Assembly: GCA_964632435.1 (NCBI GenBank)
Contig: CAZWEJ010000001.1
Location: forward strand, 1 to 64,000
DNA from: CAZWEJ01 sp964632435
GTDB taxonomy: Bacteria > Patescibacteriota > Saccharimonadia > UBA4664 > SCTI01
Direction: 5' to 3'
DNA: 64,000 nucleotides
Of this stretch, positions 1 to 8,335 are shown one piece after another. The position numbers and the translations under genes were made by a program. The notes under the pieces were generated by a model. The model ran no database searches, was not told the origin of the DNA, and saw only the letters and a program-made list of their open reading frames with translations. Within the stretch, counting starts at the first letter, position 1. Each line of letters opens with the position of its first letter.

Positions 1-1010
1 GTCCAAGCAAGAACCCGCATGATGAGTCAAAAATTCCGGGTGGGTCCTCAGGAGGATCCGCTGCAGCCATTTCGCTGGGGATCGCTGCATTTTCGTTGGC
101 AACCGATACGGGAGGATCGATTAGACAGCCGGCTGCAATGTGCGGCGTTGTTGGACTAAAGCCGACCTACGGTCTTGTTTCTAGATATGGAGTGGTGGCA
201 ATGGGTAGCTCGTTCGATTCGATCGGCGTTATCGCAAATCGAGTAGAGGATGCATCGCTCGTGCTTGAGTATATCTCGGGCAAAGATCCATCCGATGCCA
301 CTACAATTGATCGCGATGAGCACTCCTATGCTGAGTTAAGTTCGACTCTTGAAGGCCAGAAGTTTGGACTGGTCAAAGAATTTATCGGTGAGGGCGTAGA
401 CCCCGAGGTTAAGTCTGCGATTATGGACGCGGTTGAGAAGATAAAGGAGCGCGGCGGAGCAGTTGAAGATGTTAGCCTCCCATCGCTCGATCTGGCATTA
501 GGTTGCTACTACGTTTTGGTCCCCGCCGAGATTAGTTCAAACCTAGCTCGCTACGATGGAATTCGCTATGGTCACTCGTCAAAAGAAGCCAAATCAATCA
601 ATGACCAGTTTTTTATGAGCCGAAACGAAGGATTTGGAGACGAGGCTAAGCGCAGAATTATGATTGGAACATATGTATTGTCGAGTGGCTACTACGATGC
701 TTATTACAAGAAGGCCCAAAAGGTTAGGACTTTGATAAGAAAAGACTTTGATGGGGCATTTAAGAATTATGACTTTTTGATCGGACCAACTTCCCCGATC
801 AAACCGTGGAATCTTGGGGAGAAATCCCATGATCCTCTTGCAATGTATTTAACCGATATCGACACGGTAGCTGTTAACCTAGTGGGCTCACCGGCAATTT
901 CGATACCCCTGAAGACCGATGACTTACCAGTTGGGCTACAACTAGTCGGCCCACAAAAAAGCGAGCAAAAACTGCTTTCAGCTGCTGCTGGGCTGGAGGG
1001 GCTATCATGA
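1..1010 (+). CDS. gatA: Glutamyl-tRNA(Gln)/aspartyl-tRNA(Asn) amidotransferase subunit A, 5' partial
   Basis: GatA is the amidase subunit of GatCAB. It releases ammonia from glutamine so that misacylated Glu-tRNA(Gln) (and often Asp-tRNA(Asn)) can be converted to the cognate aminoacyl-tRNA. The frame is open from base 3, so the start and the N-terminal catalytic lysine lie upstream of the window. The amidase signature GGSSGGSAAA is read at bases 42-71, carrying the cis-serine, and DTGGSIRQPA follows at about 105-134, carrying the nucleophilic serine. The C-terminus has the family block GLPVGLQLVGP. A TTG at base 96 is only an internal codon. The stop overlaps the next ORF by 4 bp (ATGA), which suggests coupled translation. 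gatB follows that ORF. Identity is certain. Confidence 0.97.
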   Translation, partial: PSKNPHDESKIPGGSSGGSAAAISLGIAAFSLATDTGGSIRQPAAMCGVVGLKPTYGLVSRYGVVAMGSSFDSIGVIANRVEDASLVLEYISGKDPSDATTIDRDEHSYAELSSTLEGQKFGLVKEFIGEGVDPEVKSAIMDAVEKIKERGGAVEDVSLPSLDLALGCYYVLVPAEISSNLARYDGIRYGHSSKEAKSINDQFFMSRNEGFGDEAKRRIMIGTYVLSSGYYDAYYKKAQKVRTLIRKDFDGAFKNYDFLIGPTSPIKPWNLGEKSHDPLAMYLTDIDTVAVNLVGSPAISIPLKTDDLPVGLQLVGPQKSEQKLLSAAAGLEGLS

Positions 1011-1447
1011 TAGAGCCGATCTGGTTGCTCCTAGGAGTTCTTGCCATAGCTTTGCTAGCCTTTGCGGTAGTTTCTAAGGGTGCGTCAGCGCCAAAAAGGG
1101 GTAAAAAATCATCACAACGGATATCGATCGATAAAGATTTTGTTTCCAGGAAGTGGGTAAACATTCAGACCATGTCTCAAGGAAACGGTAGTAGTTTGAA
1201 AGATGCAGTCAATGAAGCGGACAAGCTTCTGGATTATGTAATGAAAGGATCGGGTTTTCGTGGAACCACAATGGGGGAGCGCCTCAAGAATCATGGAGGC
1301 CGCTTTAGCGACATTAATTCGGTGTGGTCGGCGCATAAACTGCGAAACGCCCTGGCGCATGAGGCAGATTTTGATCTTGTTCCATCTCAAGCTCGCGAAG
1401 CGGTTAAGAATTTTGAGCGGGCGCTTAAAGACCTGAGGGCGCTATGA
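1007..1447 (+). CDS. Membrane-anchored HEPN-like domain protein between gatA and gatB
   Basis: 146 residues. Residues 4-23 form one hydrophobic segment, probably an N-terminal anchor with the rest cytoplasmic, followed by a basic linker (about 28-38). The helical C-terminal half contains RNALAH at residues 113-118, which fits the Rx4H motif (with Asn after Arg) of HEPN domains. Many HEPN proteins are RNases or RNA-binding partners in defence and RNA processing. The gene overlaps gatA and gatB by 4 bp on each side (ATGA junctions), so it is probably made together with the amidotransferase. I do not recognise an established family. The HEPN call rests on the motif and on predicted helicity; an RNase role is inference. 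Confidence 0.6.
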   Translation: MIEPIWLLLGVLAIALLAFAVVSKGASAPKRGKKSSQRISIDKDFVSRKWVNIQTMSQGNGSSLKDAVNEADKLLDYVMKGSGFRGTTMGERLKNHGGRFSDINSVWSAHKLRNALAHEADFDLVPSQAREAVKNFERALKDLRAL

Positions 1448-2895
1448 GTAATTACGAGCTAGTAGTCGGAATTGAGACTCACGTCCAGCTTTCTACCAAA
1501 ACAAAGCTTTTTTGCGGCTGCGATAACGATTCCAGAGAAGCACAGCCAAATGTTAATGTTTGCCCAGTCTGCCTTGGCCTCCCGGGAGCGCTCCCCGTAC
1601 TTAATGGAGCTGCCGTAAAGCTTGCCCTTAAGGCCGGCCATGCACTCAACGCTTACGAAAAAGTTGAGCAGTTTAACTCAAAGTTCGATCGAAAAAACTA
1701 CTTTTATCCTGATAGCCCTATGAATTACCAGATAACACAGTTTGATCAGCCGATAATAGGTAAAGGCTTTGTTGAATTTCCGGTTGATGGCGAGATAAAG
1801 AGGGTGGGGGTAACGCGTGCTCATCTTGAAGCCGATGCAGGTAAGCTAATACACCCACCAGGCAAAGATTACTCATTGGTAGACCTTAACAGAGCCGGGA
1901 CGCCGCTGATTGAAATTGTTTCTGAACCCGATATCAGAAGTGCAGCCGAGGCCAAAGCTTATGCTCAGGAGCTCTACAACTTGATGCGCTACGCTGGAGT
2001 AAGTGATGCCGATCTTTACTACGGTAATATGCGATTTGATGTAAATGTAAGTTTGCGACCAGACGGTTCCGAAGAGTTTGGTACCCGTACCGAAACAAAG
2101 AATCTAAACTCGTTTAGGGCAGTTTTTGGAGTTGTTGAATATGAGGCAAAGAGACAGGCTGAGCTTTTAGATAGAGGTGAAAGAATAGTTCAAGAGACAA
2201 GGGGATGGAATGACACCAAAAATCAAACATTTAGCCAGCGCTCAAAAGAAGAGGCACATGACTATCGTTATTTCCCAGAACCTGATATCCCGCCACTTAT
2301 AATTACCAAGAGTATGCTTGAAGAAGCTTCTGAGGCTTTCCCACCCGATAAATACCCTCAACACATCCGCAAGATCATGGTTTCGCATGGGCTCGATGTC
2401 AGTACTGCTGAGGTTCTAATTACCCAACCCGAACTGGCTTTTCTTTACCTTGATGCGGTTGAGGGATCCAATAAGGGACATCACCGAAGAATTGCTAATT
2501 GGCTCACTGGCGAGGTCCGAGCCTATATGCAGTCTGAGCCAACTGGGCCCTTACATAATCTAAGTGCTGAAAAAATAGTTGCTCTTGCTGAAATGGTCGA
2601 GATGGGGCATCTAAGTTCAACAGCATCTAAAGAGATACTGCTTGAAGTCATCAAAACCGGCCAACAGCCAAACATAATTGCAGCACGCCTCAATCTCATT
2701 CAGGTTTCAGATAGTAGTGAACTGGAACAGATTGTAGATCAAGTTATCGAGGAGAATCCTAAGCCTGTATCGGACTATAAAGCAGGTGAACAGAAGGCTC
2801 TTGGGTTCGTAGTCGGGCAGGTAATGAAGGCATCAAAAGGAAAAGCCAATCCGGCTATGGTTAATGATATACTTAAATCAAAACTTGGAGAGTAG
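1444..2895 (+). CDS. gatB: Glutamyl-tRNA(Gln)/aspartyl-tRNA(Asn) amidotransferase subunit B
   Basis: 483 residues, normal length for GatB. GatB phosphorylates the misacylated tRNA carboxylate and transamidates it with ammonia channelled from GatA. The N-terminal GIETHVQL motif, the zinc-type cysteines CGCDN and CPVCLG (about residues 24-43), and the conserved LEADAGKLIH and DLNRAGTPLIEIVSEPD blocks are all visible. The YqeY-like tail domain, with the usual ending around NPAMVNDILKSKL, is intact. It starts with ATG overlapping the preceding stop by 4 bp. The next gene begins immediately after its stop codon, so the operon continues. Confidence 0.98.
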   Translation: MSNYELVVGIETHVQLSTKTKLFCGCDNDSREAQPNVNVCPVCLGLPGALPVLNGAAVKLALKAGHALNAYEKVEQFNSKFDRKNYFYPDSPMNYQITQFDQPIIGKGFVEFPVDGEIKRVGVTRAHLEADAGKLIHPPGKDYSLVDLNRAGTPLIEIVSEPDIRSAAEAKAYAQELYNLMRYAGVSDADLYYGNMRFDVNVSLRPDGSEEFGTRTETKNLNSFRAVFGVVEYEAKRQAELLDRGERIVQETRGWNDTKNQTFSQRSKEEAHDYRYFPEPDIPPLIITKSMLEEASEAFPPDKYPQHIRKIMVSHGLDVSTAEVLITQPELAFLYLDAVEGSNKGHHRRIANWLTGEVRAYMQSEPTGPLHNLSAEKIVALAEMVEMGHLSSTASKEILLEVIKTGQQPNIIAARLNLIQVSDSSELEQIVDQVIEENPKPVSDYKAGEQKALGFVVGQVMKASKGKANPAMVNDILKSKLGE

Positions 2896-3456
2896 GTGAC
2901 TCAAGTCCAATTCAATATAGAGCAAACATTCGACAAAATAGCGACAAATATAAATGATTTTTTGCCGCAGCTGGCTAACGCTATTGTCGTTGCTTTAGTA
3001 GGCTTTGTAGTTATTAGAATCCTATCGTGGATTGCGAGCTGGATAATCGGCTTTATTAAGATGCCAAAGGGTCTTAAGGGCATCATTATCGCCTTGCTCG
3101 ATACGGTTCTTGCTCTATTCCTGGTGATTGTGGTTCTCAAAGCTCTGGGCTTAAACGATCTTGCGCTGGCTTTTACAGCTGGAGTGGCTGCATTTGGTAT
3201 AGCAGTTGGTAATGGCTCGGTAACTCTGGTCGCAGATATTATTGCCGGTGTTTATTTAGCTCAAGATCGAGATTTTGGTGTCGGCGATATTGTTCGAGTG
3301 GGTCCCGATAATATTGAGGGCGAAATAATTAGCCTCGATCTTAGAAGAACAAGAATTGCCGATAGGGGCGGAAGAATTCATAGTTTCCCAAACGCAGTGG
3401 TTGAAAGAAACGCTTTTGTGCTAATTACCAAAAAGAGAAACCGCAAACTTAAGTAA
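2896..3456 (+). CDS. Short MscS-family mechanosensitive-channel-like membrane protein
   Basis: 186 residues, GTG start directly abutting the gatB stop. An N-terminal amphipathic region is followed by hydrophobic segments at about 26-46, 58-80 and 88-118. The last has the small-residue-rich TM3 pattern of MscS (FTAGVAAFGIAVGNGSVTLVADIIAGVYL). After it comes a beta-domain start (DFGVGDIVRVGPDNIEGEIISLDLRRTRI) and a short tail with the PNAVV motif. MscS homologues release osmolytes under membrane tension. Compared with the about 280-residue E. coli protein, the C-terminal alpha/beta vestibule is missing, so this is a minimal version. The family assignment is good; gating is not provable from sequence. 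Confidence 0.85.
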   Translation: MTQVQFNIEQTFDKIATNINDFLPQLANAIVVALVGFVVIRILSWIASWIIGFIKMPKGLKGIIIALLDTVLALFLVIVVLKALGLNDLALAFTAGVAAFGIAVGNGSVTLVADIIAGVYLAQDRDFGVGDIVRVGPDNIEGEIISLDLRRTRIADRGGRIHSFPNAVVERNAFVLITKKRNRKLK

Positions 3457-3472
3457 AATAGGGAATTTCCAT

Positions 3473-3501
3473 TTGCCAATTAGCCATTTCCGTTAGATAA
3501 T
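3473..3501 (+). promoter_or_regulatory. Sigma-70-type promoter for the small envelope gene trio
   Basis: TTGCCA (3473-3478), 17 nt spacer, GATAAT (3496-3501); each box matches consensus at 5 of 6 positions. It lies in the 67-bp gap after the MscS-like gene, and the SD AGGTGA precedes the ATG at 3524. Confidence 0.7.
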
Positions 3502-3523
3502 ATGCAATATAACAGGTGACATT

Positions 3524-3796
3524 ATGGAAGATATACAAACAGTTTTGGTCATTTTGCTAAGTATAGGATTCTTGATCCTATTAATCATTAGCATTGCTGT
3601 ATCAATCGTTATTTATAAAATTCTCACAAATATTCGAAGGCTCACTCAGCGTATTGATGAGACTACCGAAGATATAAATGAAATGGCTAGGTATATTACG
3701 AAGAAGGTAGGGCCCGCTGCTGCATCGGCGGTAATGTCGGTCATGCTAAGAAAAGCTAAGTCATCATTCAAAAAGAAAGGGAGGAAGTATGAGTAA
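3524..3796 (+). CDS. Small single-pass membrane protein
   Basis: 90 residues. Residues 6-32 are a strongly hydrophobic transmembrane helix. An amphipathic coiled-coil-like stretch (about 33-58, ILTNIRRLTQRIDETTEDI) follows, then a second weakly hydrophobic part and a lysine-rich tail. The arrangement resembles DUF948/YtxG-type proteins, which in Firmicutes sit beside YtxH, as this one does here. It overlaps the YtxH-like gene by 8 bp. No function is recognisable; a general-stress or envelope role is inferred from its neighbours. Confidence 0.75.
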   Translation: MEDIQTVLVILLSIGFLILLIISIAVSIVIYKILTNIRRLTQRIDETTEDINEMARYITKKVGPAAASAVMSVMLRKAKSSFKKKGRKYE

Positions 3797-4271
3797 ATCT
3801 AATAAGGGTCTAGTTAAAGGTACCATCGTTGGCGTTATTGTCGGCGCTGTAGCCGGGATTCTACTCGCCCCTAAGAGCGGAAAAGAAACGCAGCAAGATA
3901 TTAAGCGAAAAGCAAAAAAAGCAGTTCAAGATGCGGACAAACGATTGACCGAGATGGAAAGTGAGCTTGAAGGCCGAATCGATAATCTTAAGCTTGCAGC
4001 GCGTGAACTGCGAGGCGAAGCTTACGAAGAGAGCCAGAGACTGATTACTAGAGCCGAGATTTTAAAGAATGATCTTCAGGACTCAGCTTCACGTCTTGCC
4101 CGTTCAAGCAAAGATACGCGTGATGATGCTATGGTTGATGCGAAAAGATTGGTTAGCGAAGGAGCCGCTGTTATGTCAGAATTAGAAAAGATGACAAAAA
4201 AAATAATGGCGTCGGCTCGAGATCGAGCGAGGGAGAGCTTCGAAGATAATGTCAACAGAGACGAAAAGTAA
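3789..4271 (+). CDS. YtxH domain-containing protein
   Basis: 160 residues. The N-terminus has the YtxH signature: a lysine-flanked glycine/alanine-rich membrane helix ending in LLAPKSGKETQQDI (about residues 8-38). A long charged amphipathic helical region follows (40-160) with heptad-like spacing, resembling apolipophorin-type coiled coils. YtxH proteins are general-stress membrane proteins of unknown mechanism. It starts inside the preceding gene (8 bp overlap) and its 3' end overlaps the next gene by 23 bp, so the three are one translational unit. Confidence 0.85.
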   Translation: MSKSNKGLVKGTIVGVIVGAVAGILLAPKSGKETQQDIKRKAKKAVQDADKRLTEMESELEGRIDNLKLAARELRGEAYEESQRLITRAEILKNDLQDSASRLARSSKDTRDDAMVDAKRLVSEGAAVMSELEKMTKKIMASARDRARESFEDNVNRDEK

Positions 4272-4524
4272 ACCAACACCAGAAGATTACGAAAAATTGG
4301 GTAAGGCGATTGAGTCAGCGTTAATTAATGACTATATTGACCTGCTAGCAAACACAAGAAAACAGGTTTGGGGCTCATTTGTTCGAGGCGTTTTTATGGG
4401 CCTAGGAACAGTTATAGGAGCAACTATCGTAGTTGCATTTGTGGTATGGCTTCTTGGTCAATTAGGTGGATTGCCTTGGATTGGTGACTACCTCCAGGGT
4501 GCAAGCGAAACTATTCAACAATAA
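4249..4524 (+). CDS. DUF5665-type small membrane protein
   Basis: 91 residues. A charged N-terminal helix (about 10-40, DYEKLGKAIESALINDYIDL) precedes a glycine-rich transmembrane segment (about 44-70, GVFMGLGTVIGATIVVAFVVWLLGQL) and a short tail with LPWIGDYL. The layout matches DUF5665 proteins of uncharacterised function. It is the last gene of the envelope trio and overlaps the YtxH gene. No terminator hairpin is evident before the dnaE promoter. Confidence 0.75.
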   Translation: MSTETKSKPTPEDYEKLGKAIESALINDYIDLLANTRKQVWGSFVRGVFMGLGTVIGATIVVAFVVWLLGQLGGLPWIGDYLQGASETIQQ

Positions 4525-4542
4525 TTTTTCATATTTCAAGTC

Positions 4543-4571
4543 TTTAAGCGTAAGCGCTTAGTTGCTAAACT
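4543..4571 (+). promoter_or_regulatory. dnaE promoter region with dyad operator candidate
   Basis: A perfect 6-bp dyad TAAGCG-taag-CGCTTA (4545-4560) overlaps a weak -35 position and the spacer of a promoter whose -10 is TAAACT (4566-4571). A repressor binding there would block transcription. It does not match the LexA or HrcA consensus. The binding protein is unknown. Confidence 0.45.
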
Positions 4572-4595
4572 AATGGAAGAGAAGGGGAGCCGTTA

Positions 4596-7500
4596 GTGAA
4601 TCAAGACAAAGGGGCAACGGCATCGCAAACAGCGGTGCCCGGTGATAGCTTCGTCCATCTGCATAACCACTGTCACTACAGCCTGCTAGACGGGCTTCAA
4701 AAGGTGCCACAGATGCTAGATCGTGCCAAAGAACTCGGCATGACTGCAATCGCTATGACCGATCACGGCACTCTTTCTGGAACAATCGAGTTCTACAACG
4801 AGGCTAAAAAGCGCAAAATCAAACCAATTATCGGTCTGGAGGCTTATGTTGCTACGAGGGGTATGCACGATAAAGCCGGGAAAATTGACGCCAACCCCTA
4901 TCACTTGATCCTGCTTGCCAAAAACAATCAGGGTTATCAGAACCTTATGCGACTTTCAACGCTGGCACATTTGGAAGGCTTCTATTACAAGCCTCGAATC
5001 GATCGGCAGTTGCTTGAAAAATACAAGGATGGACTGATTTGTTTGAGCGGGTGTGCCTCAAGCGAGGTTTCGCGACATATTCTTAATGGCGCCATGGACG
5101 AGGCCCGTAAGGTGGTTGAATGGTATCGCGATCTTTTTGGGGAGGGTAATTACTACTTGGAGCTTCAGGATCACGAAGAGTGGGAGCCTCAAATACGGAT
5201 TAACAAAGGTCTTATTGAACTAAGTCAACAAACTGGCGTCCCGTTGGTGGTTACTGCCGACTCACATTACACCTGTCGAGAGGACCGCGAGGCTCACGAA
5301 ATTCTATTGTGCGTCCAAACAGGAAAGACTATCGGCGATACCGACCGTATGGAAATGGACATGGCTCTATATGTCACGAGTGCCGAGGAGGTAATGAGTC
5401 GATGGAGCCACCTCCCTGAGGCGGTTTCTAATGCAGTTAAAATTGCCGATTCTTGTGACGTTGAACTTGAGCTTGATCGTATCCTGATCCCGACCTTCCC
5501 AACACCGGATGGGAAAACTGAGCAATCATATCTTTACGAGCTTTGCTGGCAGGGGGCCATGTGGCGTTATGGCGACATCCCCAAAGAGGATATGTCGCTT
5601 CAAACTCAAGAGAAGGCGCGAAAATCACTGCCAAAGGAAGTTATCGATCGCCTAGACTACGAGCTCGAGGTTATCGACAAAATGGGCTATCAGGGGTACT
5701 TCCTTATCGTTGCCGACTTTATAAACTGGGGCAAAAACCAGGGAATCATTTTTGGGCCTGGGCGAGGATCAGCTGCCGGCTCAATTGTGGCTTATGTGCT
5801 AAATATTACTGACCTAGACCCTCTTGAGTACGATTTGCTTTTTGAGCGATTTCTTAACCCCGATCGAATTAGCATGCCCGATATTGATATCGACATTCAG
5901 GATACCCGTCGCGGCGAGGTAATCGATTATGTGACCGAGAAATATGGGCAAGATAGAGTTGCCCAAATCATCACCTTCGGAACTATGGCGGCCAGAAACG
6001 CTGTAAGAGACACAGGGCGGGCTTTGGGGATGCCTTATGCCGAAGTTGATCTTATCGCTAAGAAAGTTCCACCTCCGGTTCAGGGGCGCCATATTCCGCT
6101 CGCTAAATCCGTGGTTGATGATCCAGACTTGAGGTCTGAATATCAAAATAACCCACGAGCCAAAAACCTAATTGACCTAGCTCAAAAGCTTGAGGGTACA
6201 ATCCGCAGTAATGGCGTTCATGCCGCCGGGGTCGTTATTGCCCCTGATGAGATCGTCAATCATGTTCCTCTTCAGCGGGCTCAAAAAGGTGGAATCTGTA
6301 CCCAGTATTCCATGTTCCCAGTTGAGCAGCTTGGTCTGCTGAAGATGGACTTTTTGGGGCTTTCAAACCTGACAATTATAAAAAATACACTCCGAATTAT
6401 TAGGCGAGTATACAAAAAGAACATTGATATTGCCGACATTCCTCTCGATGACGATAAGACCTATGAGCTATTTAGCCGAGGGGACACAACAGGAGTGTTC
6501 CAGCTTGAATCGGCCGGGATGAAGCGCTATCTTAAAGAGCTCAAGCCAACCAAGTTTGATGACATCATCGCGATGTGTGCGCTCTATCGACCGGGCCCAA
6601 TGCAGTTTATCGACGACTTCATCGACCGCAAGCATGGTCGCAAGAAGGTGGTATACGAACATCCCGGTTTGGAGTCGGCTCTAGGCAACACCTATGGCGT
6701 ATTGGTCTACCAAGAGCAGTTCATGCAGATCTCAAAAGAGATGTGTGGCTTTACTGGTGGCCAGGCTGACACACTCCGAAAGGCTATCGGCAAAAAGCAG
6801 CGCGAAACTATGGCAAAAATGAAAACAGCCTTTATTGATGGTATGGTCGAGCACTCAAAAGTTGAGCGAAAATTCGCCGAGGAGTTCTGGAGCCGGCTAG
6901 AAGCTTTCGCCGACTATTGTTTCAACAAATCTCACTCTGCCTGTTACGCACTTATTGCCGTTCAGACAGCTTATCTCAAGTCCAATTATCCGGCTGCATT
7001 TATGGCTGCATTAATGACCTCAAACTATGACAACATCGACAAGATTTCGATGGAGGTCACCGAGACTCAACGTATGGGAATCAACGTTTTGCCTCCAACC
7101 GTCAATGAAAGTTATCTAGAGTTCGGTGTTGTCCCAGAGACGGGTGATATCACATTTGGTTTGAGTGCGATTAAGAATGTCGGCATGGGTGCAATCGAGG
7201 CAATTGTAGAAGCGCGCGAGGCGGGTGGTAAGTTTTCTAGCGTAGAAGACTTCGCGAAGCGAGTTAGTGCGTCCCAAGTTAACCGAAAAGTGTGGGAAGC
7301 TCTAATAAAGTGCGGCGCCATGGATGACTTTGGGGATCGCAGCCAGCTACTTTATAACCTCGACATGATTACCAACTATGCTTCTAAGGCTCAAAAAAAT
7401 GCACTCAGCGGTCAGATCGATATCTTTGGCTCAATGGGCGTTGAGGATAGTCTGCCGGCTCTCAAGATGGAACTTCCTCCAACTCAAGTTAGTTCTAGGG

Positions 7501-8294
7501 AACAGCTGGGATGGGAGAGGGAGCTTCTAGGGCTTTATCTTTCTAGCCATCCGCTTGAGGAGTATTCGGCTTATCTGGACGATAATTGCGTTCCAATCAA
7601 ATCAATCTTGCCTCAACACGAAGGTCGTACCGTCAAAATTGGAGGCATGACTACAACTGTGCGCAAAATCACCACTAAAACAGGTGGCAATATGGCTTTC
7701 GTGGGTGTTGAAGATAGGTTTGGTGACAGCCTAGAGTTGATCGTGTTCCCCAAAGCTTATGAAAAAACCGTGTATCTCTGGGAGCCAGATACGGTAATTG
7801 AGGTGAGCGGCAAGGTTAATACTAAAGATCGCGATGGCGTTTCTACGGAAGAGATCAAGATCATGGTTGATGAGGCATCACGTATTGATTACGACATGGC
7901 TAAGGCCTACAAGCACGATCCGAATAAGAAAACACCCGCTGTTGGTGGCTTCGCACCAGTATCAAATCGTGAGAGATATGCTAAGGCGGCGAAGGCAAAT
8001 GTAGAACCTGCACCTCAAGTTAAAAACGATGTGCCCAAGCCAGCTCCAAAAGAGCCAGTAACTTCAAGCGAAGAAGGTATAGTCATAACACTCAGCAAGA
8101 TGTCCACAACCGAGGTGCTAGCTGACATCAAGAAAATCCTAACAGACTTTCCCGGGCAAACCCCAGTTTATCTTGTGATGCCAGGTAATCCTCCTAAGAA
8201 AATAAAGCTCCCACATTCAATTGATGTAAGCGACGAACTAATCGGCAAATTAAAAGCAGCGGTTAAAGACGGAAACGTCAAGCTATCCCGCTGA
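4596..8294 (+). CDS. dnaE: DNA polymerase III subunit alpha
   Basis: 1232 residues, DnaE1-type replicative polymerase. An N-terminal PHP domain (HLHNHCHYSLLDG, about residues 21-33) is followed by the C-family palm: GPGRGSAAGS (about 388) and the catalytic aspartates in PDIDIDIQD (about 428-436). The thumb/fingers and beta-clamp region lie beyond, and an OB-fold is near 990-1080 (EVSGKVNTKDRDG). A proline/lysine linker and a C-terminal alpha/beta module end the protein. No exonuclease domain is present, as expected for DnaE. The GTG start is supported by the SD GAAGGGGAG about 7 nt upstream. It is monocistronic behind its own promoter. Confidence 0.98.
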   Translation: MNQDKGATASQTAVPGDSFVHLHNHCHYSLLDGLQKVPQMLDRAKELGMTAIAMTDHGTLSGTIEFYNEAKKRKIKPIIGLEAYVATRGMHDKAGKIDANPYHLILLAKNNQGYQNLMRLSTLAHLEGFYYKPRIDRQLLEKYKDGLICLSGCASSEVSRHILNGAMDEARKVVEWYRDLFGEGNYYLELQDHEEWEPQIRINKGLIELSQQTGVPLVVTADSHYTCREDREAHEILLCVQTGKTIGDTDRMEMDMALYVTSAEEVMSRWSHLPEAVSNAVKIADSCDVELELDRILIPTFPTPDGKTEQSYLYELCWQGAMWRYGDIPKEDMSLQTQEKARKSLPKEVIDRLDYELEVIDKMGYQGYFLIVADFINWGKNQGIIFGPGRGSAAGSIVAYVLNITDLDPLEYDLLFERFLNPDRISMPDIDIDIQDTRRGEVIDYVTEKYGQDRVAQIITFGTMAARNAVRDTGRALGMPYAEVDLIAKKVPPPVQGRHIPLAKSVVDDPDLRSEYQNNPRAKNLIDLAQKLEGTIRSNGVHAAGVVIAPDEIVNHVPLQRAQKGGICTQYSMFPVEQLGLLKMDFLGLSNLTIIKNTLRIIRRVYKKNIDIADIPLDDDKTYELFSRGDTTGVFQLESAGMKRYLKELKPTKFDDIIAMCALYRPGPMQFIDDFIDRKHGRKKVVYEHPGLESALGNTYGVLVYQEQFMQISKEMCGFTGGQADTLRKAIGKKQRETMAKMKTAFIDGMVEHSKVERKFAEEFWSRLEAFADYCFNKSHSACYALIAVQTAYLKSNYPAAFMAALMTSNYDNIDKISMEVTETQRMGINVLPPTVNESYLEFGVVPETGDITFGLSAIKNVGMGAIEAIVEAREAGGKFSSVEDFAKRVSASQVNRKVWEALIKCGAMDDFGDRSQLLYNLDMITNYASKAQKNALSGQIDIFGSMGVEDSLPALKMELPPTQVSSREQLGWERELLGLYLSSHPLEEYSAYLDDNCVPIKSILPQHEGRTVKIGGMTTTVRKITTKTGGNMAFVGVEDRFGDSLELIVFPKAYEKTVYLWEPDTVIEVSGKVNTKDRDGVSTEEIKIMVDEASRIDYDMAKAYKHDPNKKTPAVGGFAPVSNRERYAKAAKANVEPAPQVKNDVPKPAPKEPVTSSEEGIVITLSKMSTTEVLADIKKILTDFPGQTPVYLVMPGNPPKKIKLPHSIDVSDELIGKLKAAVKDGNVKLSR

Positions 8295-8297
8295 CCC

Positions 8298-8326
8298 TTG
8301 ATCTGATCTCCAGATTATGCTAAATT
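8298..8326 (+). promoter_or_regulatory. rplS promoter, near-leaderless
   Basis: TTGATC (8298-8303), 17 nt, TAAATT (8321-8326). The ATG at 8336 is only 9 nt past the -10 box and no SD precedes it, so the leader should be about 2-4 nt. Confidence 0.55.
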
Positions 8327-8335
8327 AGCTGAGTT

